Origin: Pseudooceanicola lipolyticus
GTDB lineage: Bacteria; Pseudomonadota; Alphaproteobacteria; Rhodobacterales; Rhodobacteraceae
DNA length: 39,474 bases
NCBI RefSeq assembly: GCF_002786325.1
Contig: NZ_PGTB01000025.1
Span: 1-39,474 of the forward strand
Reading direction: 5' to 3'
Under the pieces are notes generated by a model that was not told the origin of the DNA, ran no database searches, and saw nothing but the letters and a program-made list of their open reading frames with translations. This document shows, one piece after another, positions 16,837 to 26,076 of the stretch. Made by a program: the position numbers and the translations under genes. Numbering within the stretch: position 1 is the stretch's first letter; every line of letters begins with the position of its first letter.

Positions 16837-16923
16837 TCACGAGGCGATGCACCAGGGCTGCGAGACGGCCACTGTTATGGCACGCGCCGGTGTGATCGAA
16901 GCGGATGCAAAACGTGATTTCAT
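16837..16923 (-). other. Short ORF at the transporter deletion scar
   Basis: A 28-codon frame starts at ATG 16923 with a strong AGGGGG ribosome site a few bases upstream and ends at TGA 16837. It begins MKSRFASASITPARA. The good ribosome site suggests that the first gene of the former ABC operon (perhaps a binding protein) began here and was fused by deletion to the ATPase remnant. The peptide itself is not convincingly a signal peptide, and it could now act only as a leader. Confidence 0.35.
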
Positions 16924-16976
16924 TGGTTTTCCCCCTGTTTTCCTGGTTTTCGAATCCGCCAACAACCTTGCGGCCC

Positions 16977-17023
16977 GTTAAACTGGATCCAATTGACAGT
17001 TGTCAATGCCTTTCAGGTAGGGT
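16977..17023. promoter_or_regulatory. Divergent hydroxyproline promoters with shared operator
   Basis: The palindrome TTGACAGTTGTCAA (16993-17006) holds two consensus -35 hexamers back to back. Rightward, TTGACA (16993-16998) has a weak -10 near TAGGGT (17018-17023). Leftward, TTGACA (17006-17001) is followed after 18 bases by TTTAAC (16982-16977). The operator CTGGATCCAA (16983-16992) lies between the leftward -35 and -10 and touches the rightward -35, so one bound repressor could block both transcripts. The leftward unit is the deaminase-dehydrogenase operon. The rightward unit is the oxidase-epimerase-reductase operon. Confidence 0.6.
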
Positions 17024-17057
17024 TATCTGCGTGCAAGAGCAATCGTGAGGTGAATCG

Positions 17058-18299
17058 ATGTCTGAGGACCGCATCATCATTGTGGGAGCGGGGATTGTGG
17101 GCCTCGCTTGCGCAGATTTCTTGGCCGCAGAGAGTCACAACGTTTGCGTAATCGACCCTGACCATGAGGGAGACAAAGCATCTTACGGAAACGCTGCGGG
17201 CATCGCCGTTACGGAGTGCATCCCTGCATCATCGCCGGGCGTGTTTTGGAAAGTACCTGGGTGGTTGCTTGATCCACTTGGGCCGCTGGCGCTGCGTTGG
17301 AGCCATGCTCCAGCGCTCATGCCTTGGTTCTTACGCTTCTCCCAGGTTTGCCGATCCGAGGAGATGAACCGCATTTCCGCCGCTCTCGCCGACCTCAACG
17401 GCAGAACCTATGATGATCTCTTGCCGATGCTGGAGCGAAACGGCCTCTCTAGCGAACTCAAACGCTTGGGTGCTTTGACAGTCTATGAAACTGACGAAGC
17501 TTTCAAAAAAGACAAGTGGGAATGGGACCTCAAACGCAGGCATGGGATCGAGTGCCAGGAATTGAGTGGCCCCCAAGCCCGAGAACTGGAGCCTGCCCTG
17601 AGCAAAATTGTCCAACGGGCAGTCTTCACACCGCAATGGTCGCAGGTCTCCGAACCTCGCAAGCTTCACAACCGTATGATGAAGAACCTGCGGGACAAGG
17701 GAGTTCAAATGCTAAAGGGCAAGGCCATCGCGGTACAGATCCAAGAGGCATCCGCCACGGTCATGTTGCAGGGCGGCGGCAGCGTCAGCGGCGCAATGGC
17801 TGTTGTCGCAGCCGGCGCTTGGTCCAAGCCCTTGGCAGCAAGTATCGGAGACAGGGTTCTCCTCGAAAGCGAACGTGGGTACAACACAACTTTGCCGCAT
17901 CCTGGCATCGATGTTACTCGCGAGATCATCTTCGCCGAACGCAAGTTCGTCGCCACACCAATTGACAGCGGTCTTCGGATTGGTGGAGCTGCCGAATTCG
18001 GTGGGCTGACCTCGGCGCCAAACATGAAACGCGCTGATGCCTTGCTGGACCTGGCCCGGGCCTATCTGCCTGGGCTTGTCGAGGAAGCAGGTGTGCAGTG
18101 GTCGGGCCATCGGCCCGCTACACCAGACAGCCTGCCGGTGATTGGGCACTCGCCAAGAAGCCGCCGCCTTATCTATGCATTCGGACACGGCCATCTAGGG
18201 CTCACGCAATCCGCGACGACCGGTCGTCTCGTCGCCGATATAATTGCCAACCGCGATACTTCGATCGACCTTGCCCCGTTTTCCATCCAACGCTTCTGA
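17058..18299 (+). CDS. hypO: FAD-dependent D-hydroxyproline dehydrogenase (DadA/DAO type)
   Basis: 413 residues. The N-terminal Rossmann FAD site is IIIVGAGIVGLACADFLA (residues 6-23, G-x-G-x-x-G), followed by CVIDPDHEGDKASYGNAAG, the DadA-type segment. The C-terminal WSGHRPATPDSLPVIGHSPR and HGHLGLTQSATTGRLVAD close the FAD site. It starts at ATG 17058 with GAGGTG upstream. It would oxidise cis-4-hydroxy-D-proline to pyrroline-4-hydroxy-2-carboxylate, passing electrons to the respiratory chain. The proline-racemase-family epimerase follows after 12 bases. General D-amino-acid dehydrogenase activity is the alternative; the gene set favours hydroxyproline. Confidence 0.88.
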   Translation: MSEDRIIIVGAGIVGLACADFLAAESHNVCVIDPDHEGDKASYGNAAGIAVTECIPASSPGVFWKVPGWLLDPLGPLALRWSHAPALMPWFLRFSQVCRSEEMNRISAALADLNGRTYDDLLPMLERNGLSSELKRLGALTVYETDEAFKKDKWEWDLKRRHGIECQELSGPQARELEPALSKIVQRAVFTPQWSQVSEPRKLHNRMMKNLRDKGVQMLKGKAIAVQIQEASATVMLQGGGSVSGAMAVVAAGAWSKPLAASIGDRVLLESERGYNTTLPHPGIDVTREIIFAERKFVATPIDSGLRIGGAAEFGGLTSAPNMKRADALLDLARAYLPGLVEEAGVQWSGHRPATPDSLPVIGHSPRSRRLIYAFGHGHLGLTQSATTGRLVADIIANRDTSIDLAPFSIQRF

Positions 18300-18311
18300 A
18301 GAGGTTCCCAC

Positions 18312-19310
18312 ATGCGCCATACATTCTTCTGCGTCGACGCCCATACCTGTGGCAACCCGGTTCGCGTTGTTGCAGGGGGTGCGCCGCAGCTTCCAGCCGT
18401 CTCGATGGCGGAGAAGCGTGAGATTTTCCAACGGGACCATGACTGGGTCCGGCAGTCCCTGATGTTCGAGCCCCGCGGTCATGATGTGATGTCCGGCACC
18501 ATCCTCTACCCCCCATCGCGCGAGGACTGCGACATCGGCGTTCTCTTTATCGAGGTTAGCGGCTGTCTTCCGATGTGCGGTCATGGCACCATCGGCACCG
18601 TCACGGCTGTGCTGGAAGAGGGGCTCGTCGTGCCGAAGGTCCCCGGCCGGATTGCCATCGAAGCGCCCGCCGGAAAGGTGGAAATCGAGTATACCCAAAC
18701 TGGCAATCTGGTTGATCAGGTCCGACTCTTCAACGTTCCGGCCTATCTACATGCGCGCGACGTTACGATTGAGGTTCCAACCCTTGGACGGCTGACGGTC
18801 GACCTCTCCTACGGGGGCAATTACTATGTCATTATCGAGCCGCAGGAAAACTGGGCAGGCCTCGATACTATGCCGGTGGCGGAGATCATGCGCCTGAGCC
18901 CTCTCGTACGGGCGGCCGCACAGAAGGCGCTGCGCCCCGTGCATCCCACGGACCCCCGTATTCAAGGCGTCAGTCACGTGATGTGGTGCGATGCGCCCAA
19001 GGCTCCTGAAGCAGACGCGCGCAATGCCGTCTTCTATGGCGAGAAAGCGATTGATCGATCGCCCTGCGGCACCGGTTCCTCCGCGCGCATGGCTCAGCTT
19101 CACGCGCGCGGCAAACTCAAGGTTGGGGATCGATTTGTTCACGAGAGCATCATCGGAACAATGTTCGATTGCCGCATCGAAGGGGAGACGATGATCGGCA
19201 AGCAAGATGCCATTCTGCCAAGTGTAGCAGGCTGGGCACGGGTGATCGGTCATAACACGATCTTCGTCGACGACCGGGACCCGCTGATGCATGGCTTCCA
19301 GCTTCGCTGA
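18312..19310 (+). CDS. hypRE: 4-hydroxyproline 2-epimerase (proline racemase family)
   Basis: 332 residues, the family length. Both catalytic cysteines of the two-base mechanism are present: Cys89 in LPMCGHGTIG and Cys252 in RSPCGTGSSARM. This separates it from the trans-3-hydroxyproline dehydratases, which have Thr at the second position. HTCGNPVRVV at residues 11-20 is the usual N-terminal motif. It interconverts trans-4-hydroxy-L-proline and cis-4-hydroxy-D-proline, the first step of the pathway. It lies 12 bases after the oxidase gene and just before the reductase gene, in one operon controlled from the divergent promoter at ~16990. Confidence 0.93.
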   Translation: MRHTFFCVDAHTCGNPVRVVAGGAPQLPAVSMAEKREIFQRDHDWVRQSLMFEPRGHDVMSGTILYPPSREDCDIGVLFIEVSGCLPMCGHGTIGTVTAVLEEGLVVPKVPGRIAIEAPAGKVEIEYTQTGNLVDQVRLFNVPAYLHARDVTIEVPTLGRLTVDLSYGGNYYVIIEPQENWAGLDTMPVAEIMRLSPLVRAAAQKALRPVHPTDPRIQGVSHVMWCDAPKAPEADARNAVFYGEKAIDRSPCGTGSSARMAQLHARGKLKVGDRFVHESIIGTMFDCRIEGETMIGKQDAILPSVAGWARVIGHNTIFVDDRDPLMHGFQLR

Positions 19311-19317
19311 ACGACGG

Positions 19318-20340
19318 ATGGAGAAAGTATTGGCTCAAACATTCACCTATGAAGCACTAACCTCCCTAATCGAGAACGTTTTCCGGGAGGCCAATTTCAA
19401 TTCCTATCAGGCTGGTGCAATCGCGAGAGTCATTGCCGCAGCGGAAAGAGATGGCTGCAAGTCCCATGGGGTCTATCGCATCGCTGGCTGCTTGCGCACG
19501 GCTGCTGCAGGAAAAGCCGACCCAACAGCTGTGCCTCAAGTTGTGGAATGCTCGGGGCCAATCATTAAGGTCGATGCGAAATGCGGCTTTGCCAATGCCG
19601 CCTTCGAGTTTGCCTTGCCACATCTGGTTGAGCGGGCGCGGAAGCATGGCTTGGCCGCCGTTGCGATAAACAATTGCGTGCATTTTGCTGCACTGTGGCC
19701 TGAGGTCGAAGCCATCACCGAACATGGCCTTGTGGGCATGGCAATGTGCCCGAGCTATGCCACCGTTGCCCCGACAGGCGGCACGAAACCTCTCCTTGGC
19801 ACCAATCCGTTTGCCTTTGGCTGGCCACGTCCTGATGCAGCCCCCTATGTATTCGATTTCGCCACGAGCGTCGCGGCACGTGGAGAAATCGAGATCCTCA
19901 GGCGGGCTGGCAAGCCGATCCCGGAAGGCTGGGCGCTCGACGCGGAGGGCGCCCCGACAACCGACCCGGATGCCGCCTTGAGCGGCGCCATGTTGCCGTT
20001 TGGAAACCACAAGGGATCGGCGATATCCACGATGATCGAGCTGCTAGCCGCTGCCATGATCGGAGATCTAACTAGCTCTGAAGCGCTTGATGAGCTGGGA
20101 ACCACCACACTTGCGCCAAGACACGGTGAACTTATTCTCGCCTTTGATCCAGACCGCTTCTCCGCCCAATCCTCAGTCGCAGCGGCCGTCCGAGCGGAAG
20201 GCCTGTTCGATGGAATTGTGCGACAGGGTGCGCGGCTTCCGTCCCAGCGCCGCTTTGAGGCACGTAAACGCTCTCTAAGCAGTGGGATTCACCTTACGGC
20301 AGACGAAATCGAAATGATCGATCCCAACCTGGATCAGTAA
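19318..20340 (+). CDS. Ldh2-family reductase (delta-1-pyrroline/piperideine-2-carboxylate reductase type)
   Basis: About 340 residues of the malate/L-lactate dehydrogenase (Ldh2) fold, a non-Rossmann NAD(P)H enzyme. Recognisable parts are KSHGVYRI (about 43-50), NNCVHFAALWPEVE (about 118-131), GGTKPLLGTNPFAFGWPRP (about 155-173) and LPFGNHKGSAIS (about 227). The GTNPFAFGWPR region is typical of the delta-1-pyrroline/piperideine-2-carboxylate reductase branch. In this cluster it could reduce a cyclic imine made from proline, 3-hydroxyproline or a side reaction of the oxidase. A similar gene (hypS) is reported in rhizobial clusters. ATG 19318 is used; TTG 19330 has a better placed GGAG site and may be the true start. 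Confidence 0.85.
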   Translation: MEKVLAQTFTYEALTSLIENVFREANFNSYQAGAIARVIAAAERDGCKSHGVYRIAGCLRTAAAGKADPTAVPQVVECSGPIIKVDAKCGFANAAFEFALPHLVERARKHGLAAVAINNCVHFAALWPEVEAITEHGLVGMAMCPSYATVAPTGGTKPLLGTNPFAFGWPRPDAAPYVFDFATSVAARGEIEILRRAGKPIPEGWALDAEGAPTTDPDAALSGAMLPFGNHKGSAISTMIELLAAAMIGDLTSSEALDELGTTTLAPRHGELILAFDPDRFSAQSSVAAAVRAEGLFDGIVRQGARLPSQRRFEARKRSLSSGIHLTADEIEMIDPNLDQ

Positions 20341-20463
20341 GAAAATAACATAAGACGCCTTATACGCTTGGGCGTGTGTAGCCGGCGCGCGCTACCTTCA
20401 AGTGCGAATCCTATTAGAAACCAAAGGGTTATCTAATGAGGAGAGTCTGGCAGGTAAGCCGTC

Positions 20464-20958
20464 TACACGCAACTGAGCATCGAAGAACGTCGCAGAATTG
20501 AACGTTGGAGACATGCCAAAGTCCCTGTTCGGGAGATGGCGCGCGTCCTGCAGCGTTCGAAAGCGACCATTTATCGGGAGTTGAAACGGAATTTCTTCTC
20601 CGACGAATGCATGCCGAAGTGTGATGGCTATTATGGCGCGGCGGCACATTTCATGGCGGCTGATCGACGCGCACGGCAACGCAAGCTGATCCGCCATCCG
20701 GTTCTGCTGCACGCCGTGATCGACCGGCTCAAGAATGGATGGACGCCCGAGCAAATCGGCAACCGCATGATCCACGAAGGCGTCCGGCCGCGCGTGTGCC
20801 AGGAGACGATCTATCGTTACGTCTACTCAAAGGAAGGCATGGCTCAAGAGCTCTGGTGGTATCTCCCGAACCATCGCAAGGCACGCCGGCCGAAATATGC
20901 CCGCAAGAAACGGCCTCCTAAATTTGACCGGGATGTCAGTATTCTCTTCCGCCCGGAC
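20464..20958 (+). pseudogene. IS30-family transposase, truncated
   Basis: The plus-strand frame starts abruptly after an in-frame TAA at 20455 and reads YTQLSIEERRRIERWRHAK, then MARVLQRSKATIYRELKRN (helix-turn-helix), WTPEQIGNRM, VCQETIYRYVYSKEG, QELWWYLPNHRKARRPKYA and DVSILFRPD. This is the N-terminal half of an IS30-type transposase. The similarity stops at 20958, before any of the DDE catalytic residues, although the frame stays open to 21066. No start codon or terminal inverted repeats are clear. The 123 bases after the reductase stop hold only a weak GTAGC/GCTAC repeat (20378-20395). The remnant lies at the composition change between the hydroxyproline set and the ABC operon. Confidence 0.85.
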
Positions 20959-20985
20959 GCCGCCCCTGCACTACCGCCGATACAG

Positions 20986-21013
20986 CCCGATCCGGTGCAC
21001 AAACCGGATCGGG
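20986..21013 (-). terminator. Strong hairpin downstream of the ABC operon
   Basis: An 11-base-pair perfect stem CCCGATCCGGT / ACCGGATCGGG encloses a 6-base loop. It lies 95 bases beyond the stop of the last permease gene on the minus strand and just after the end of IS30 similarity. A U-run is lacking on either side, so it may be a factor-assisted or bidirectional terminator. An insertion-sequence end is the alternative. Confidence 0.5.
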
Positions 21014-21107
21014 GCCGCTGTGCGACCGGTTGGGTCGGTGACACCGCCCTGGCGCGCATGCTTTAAGTCGGGATTGCGGTCGCCAAGTTGACGAGCCGCG
21101 CCAGACC

Positions 21108-22049
21108 CTACCGCTCGCCGCGCCGATAGGGTTGCATCAGCGCCTGTGGCACGCGGGAACGGCGCGCCATCGCGATCAGCGCCACGATGGACAGAACGTA
21201 AGGCAGCATCAGGAACAGCTGATAGGGCACGCCCTCGACGACGGTTTGCAGGCGCAGCTGAAACGCGTCGAAAAACGCGAAAAGCAAGGCGCCAAGCAGG
21301 GCCCGGGCCGGGTTCCACGACGCAAAGACCACCAGCGCCACGCAGATCCAGCCGCGCCCCTGCACCATTGTCGGGAAGAAAGAGTTGAAGGCGGCGAGGG
21401 TCAGGAAGGCTCCGGCCATGCCCATCAGCGCCGAACCCGCCATGATCGTGCCGATGCGCAGCCAGATCGGGTCGATCCCCTGCGCGTCAACGGCATGCGG
21501 ATTCTCGCCCGCCATGCGGATCGCAAGGCCAAGCGGCGTACGGTAGAGGATCCAGACCAGCGCCGCGACCAAGGCCAACGCCAGGTATGTGGGCGCGGTC
21601 TGGTTGAACAGCACCGGCCCGATAAACGGAACATCCGACAGCAGCGGGATGTCGAGCGGCCGGAACGGCTCGATCGTCGGCGGGGATGAGGCGGTCGGGA
21701 TTGCAAGGCGGAAGACATAGTAGGAGAAACTGGACGCAAAAAGCGTGATGCCAAGACCCGTCACATGCTGGCTGAGACCAAGCGGAACGGTCAGCAGCGC
21801 ATGCAGGAAGCCGAACATCGCCCCGCCAAGCGCCGCGACCAGCATGCCGGTCCAGAGGTCCCCGCCGGAATAGACCGTCAGCCAGCCCAGCATGGCGCCG
21901 AAGGTCATGATCCCCTCGATCCCGAGGTTCAGCACCCCGACCCTTTCGCACAGCAGTACGCCCAGCGTTCCAAAAATCAGAGGCGTGGCAATGCGCAGGA
22001 CGGCCTCCCACATGCCGACCGACCCGAGGATATCAAGCAGAACGCTCAT
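21108..22049 (-). CDS. ABC transporter permease, BMP/nucleoside type, second subunit
   Basis: 313 residues from ATG 22049 (MSVLLDILGSVGMWEAVLRI). The frame is open much further upstream (to 22850), but that part is an out-of-frame reading of the other permease. ATGA overlap with the previous stop fixes the start. About 8-10 TM segments. The motif GVLNLGIEGIMTFGAM (about 38-53) is the hallmark of the BPD_transp_2 permeases that serve nucleosides, purines and sugars (YufQ/NupC class), and GRGWICVALVVFASWNP (about 245) is also typical. It forms the membrane channel with the 350-residue permease encoded just upstream. Confidence 0.93.
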   Translation of the reverse strand: MSVLLDILGSVGMWEAVLRIATPLIFGTLGVLLCERVGVLNLGIEGIMTFGAMLGWLTVYSGGDLWTGMLVAALGGAMFGFLHALLTVPLGLSQHVTGLGITLFASSFSYYVFRLAIPTASSPPTIEPFRPLDIPLLSDVPFIGPVLFNQTAPTYLALALVAALVWILYRTPLGLAIRMAGENPHAVDAQGIDPIWLRIGTIMAGSALMGMAGAFLTLAAFNSFFPTMVQGRGWICVALVVFASWNPARALLGALLFAFFDAFQLRLQTVVEGVPYQLFLMLPYVLSIVALIAMARRSRVPQALMQPYRRGER

Positions 22050-23087
22050 CGCCGCACCCGATACTGTGCCAGGAAGATCGCGACCAGCATGGTCAGCAGC
22101 GACAGGGCCACGGTGACATCCGCGATGTAGGAGGGGATCGACAGGGCACGTGACATGCTGTCCGCGCCAACGAACATGATGGCCGAGAAGAGCGCGGCGA
22201 AGATTGCCCCGATCGGGTTTAGGTTGGCCAGCATCGCGATGACGATCCCGGAATAGCCGTAGTTCGGCGACAGGTCGGTCGTGACATAGCCCTTGACCCC
22301 CATGACCTCGATCGCCCCGGCCAGGCCCGCCAGCCCGCCCGACAGGCAGGCCACCATCACAAGGGTCCGGCCCAGCGGCACGCCGGCAAAAGCGGCGGCG
22401 CGAGGGTTCAGCCCGGCGGCACGGGCGCGGATACCGAAGACCGTGCGCGATTGCAGCCACCAAACCGCGACGGCCATGGCCACCGCGATCAGCAGGCCGA
22501 TGTGCAGGCGGGTGCGCTCGATCAGCTTGGGCAGGACGACGTTGTCGGGCACAGGCACCGACTGTGGCCAGCCGAAGGCAAGAGGATCCTTCATCGCCCC
22601 TTCGATCATCAGCGACACGAACAGCACCGCGACGAAGTTCAGCAACAGGGTCGTCACAACCTCGTCGACGCCGAATTTCAGGCGCAGACCAAGCGGAATG
22701 AGCAGCAGGACCATGCCCGCTGCGGCCCCCACCAGCAGGCACATTACGATGGCCACGGGCGCGGGCATGGCCGCGATGGCCGGTATCATCCCGAAGGCGG
22801 TCACCCCCAGCGCACCGAGATAGAACTGCCCCTCGCCGCCGATATTCCAAAGCCGGGCACGGAACGCGACCGCCGCCGCCAACCCGGTCAGGATGAGCGG
22901 CGTGGAGCGCGTCAGCATCTCGGACAGGCCAAGGCCCGATCCGAAGGCCCCTTTGAGGATCAGCGCATAGGCGCGAAGGGGGGGAGCCCCCGCGATCAGG
23001 ATCAGAAGGCCTGCAACAAGGAGCGCCGCCAGTATGGCGCCGATCGGAGCGATGATCGTCAGCAGGCGTGACGGGTGCTCCCGCCGT

Positions 23088-23098
<11 letters not shown>
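22046..23098 (-). CDS. ABC transporter permease, BMP/nucleoside type, first subunit
   Basis: 350 residues with about 9 TM segments. It has the BPD_transp_2 pattern for the first subunit: AFRARLWNIGGEGQFYLGAL (about 80-100) and ARAAGLNPRAAAFAGVPLGR (about 228-248), which contacts the ATPase. The start at 23098 overlaps the ATPase stop by 11 bases and the stop overlaps the next permease by 4, so translation is coupled through three genes. Imports nucleobases, nucleosides or related heterocycles by family. Confidence 0.94.
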
Positions 23099-24625
<1,527 letters not shown>

Positions 24626-24629
<4 letters not shown>

Positions 24630-25999
24630 GAGGCACCTCCGAACAGAGGGATTGGATGCTGCCATCGCCCCTCGACCTCAAGCGCCGCGCCAAGTCTCAG
24701 CAGCCGCAGGTCGCCACCGATCGGCGAGATCAGCTGCACCGACAGCGGCAGACCGGCTTCATCTGCGCCGAAAGGCAGCGAAAGCGCCGGGGCACCGGTG
24801 ATATTGGCAAGGGCAGCGAAAGGAGCAAACTCATCCATGCGTTCAATTTGCGTGGCGCTGTCGCGATGGTCCATCGGAAAAGCGCCAATTGGCGGCGGCG
24901 CCGAGGACAACATCGGCAACAAAAGCACATCGACCCGGTCGAACACGGACCAGAGCGTGTAGGCGGCGGCTGCCATATCCTCCTGGGCGGCCCATAGCTC
25001 GGGTGCGGTCATGGAAAGGCCGCGCTCGATGAAAGCCTGGGTCAGTGGCTCGGTCTGGGCAGGGTCCAGGCCCGAGGTCACCAGCGTCGCCAGGTTCGCG
25101 GCGATGATCCGTTCAAAGGCGCGGGCCGAGGCGCGGCGGATCGGAGTGAGGTCAGCGGCGGCAATGTCGATCAGCACGTGACCGGCCTTCTCGAGCGCTG
25201 CAGCGGCAGCGGGGATGGCCGCGGCGCGCGTGGGCTCGATCCCGCGCGCATCCGATACCACGCCGATCCGCAACGGACCCTTGTCCGCGATCTGCGCCGG
25301 ATCGGGAAAAGGCCCCCGCGCTGCGCCTGTCAGGCAGGGCCAGAGCGCCTGCGCGTCCCGGACCGATCGCGTTACCGCGAATTCCGTGGCGATACCCCCC
25401 AGGAAATTGCCGAAGCCCGGCCCTGCGGGAACGGCTCCCCGCGATGGCTTCAGCCCGACCAGCCCGCAGCAGGCGGCAGGCACCCGGATCGATCCGCCCG
25501 CGTCGGTTGCATGCGCCAGCGGCACGACCCCCGCAGCGACCGCCGCCGCACTGCCGCCCGACGATCCTCCGGCACTCAGCGACGGGTTGAACGGATTGCG
25601 GCAAATCGGTCCGACGGCAGGTTCACTGGACAACGAGAGGCCGAACTCGGGCACCGTTGTCGCGCCGAAGGGCCGGAACCCGGCTGCGCGAAATCGCCTC
25701 GCAAGATCACTGTCCGAGGTGCCCGTCACCCGGGCCAGCGCCGAAGACCCGGCGCGCATCGGGATCCCGGCAAAGGGGCCGCCCAGGTCTTTCACCAGGA
25801 GCGGCACACCCGCAAACGGCCCGGACTGGGCCTTTGCAACCTCCGCATCCGGGGCCTGCCAGCAGACCGTCCCCAGATCCGCGACCGCGTCCAGCCGGGC
25901 GCGGGCGGCCGCCATGGCAGCCGCAGCGGTCAGCCGGCCATCCGCGATGTCCTTCGCCAAACCGACCGCGTCGTCACTTGTGCAGGACGGCTTCGTCAC
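24626..25999 (-). CDS. Amidase-signature family hydrolase inside the ABC operon
   Basis: 457 residues, GTG start at 25999. The Ser-cisSer-Lys triad is complete: Lys70 (LLVKDLGG), Ser146 in AGGSSGGSAAAVAAG and Ser170 in DAGGSIRVPAACCG. It hydrolyses an amide or ureido bond in the cytoplasm; the substrate is unknown. The gene is placed between the binding protein and the ATPase, and its stop overlaps the ATPase start, so it is made together with the importer. Together with the deaminase-like enzyme encoded upstream it suggests that the imported heterocycle is deaminated and ring-opened, then cleaved. Gat-type tRNA amidation is unlikely because no GatB/C partner is present. Confidence 0.92.
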
Positions 26000-26076
26000 C
26001 GGAGGCGACTGGCCTCATCCTGCCCGGCGGCCGGACGGCACAGGCTGTATTGCCTGAAAGAGCGCTGCACCTTGTC

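Noticed and set aside
18312-19310. trans-3-hydroxyproline dehydratase
   Set aside because: The second catalytic position is Cys252, not Thr, so epimerase activity is expected.
20378-20395. GTAGC/GCTAC repeat after the reductase gene as a terminator
   Set aside because: Stem of 5 pairs with no U-run.
21108-22850. 580-codon open frame on the minus strand
   Set aside because: Its first ~265 codons are an out-of-frame reading of the first permease. The real second permease starts at 22049, fixed by ATGA overlap.
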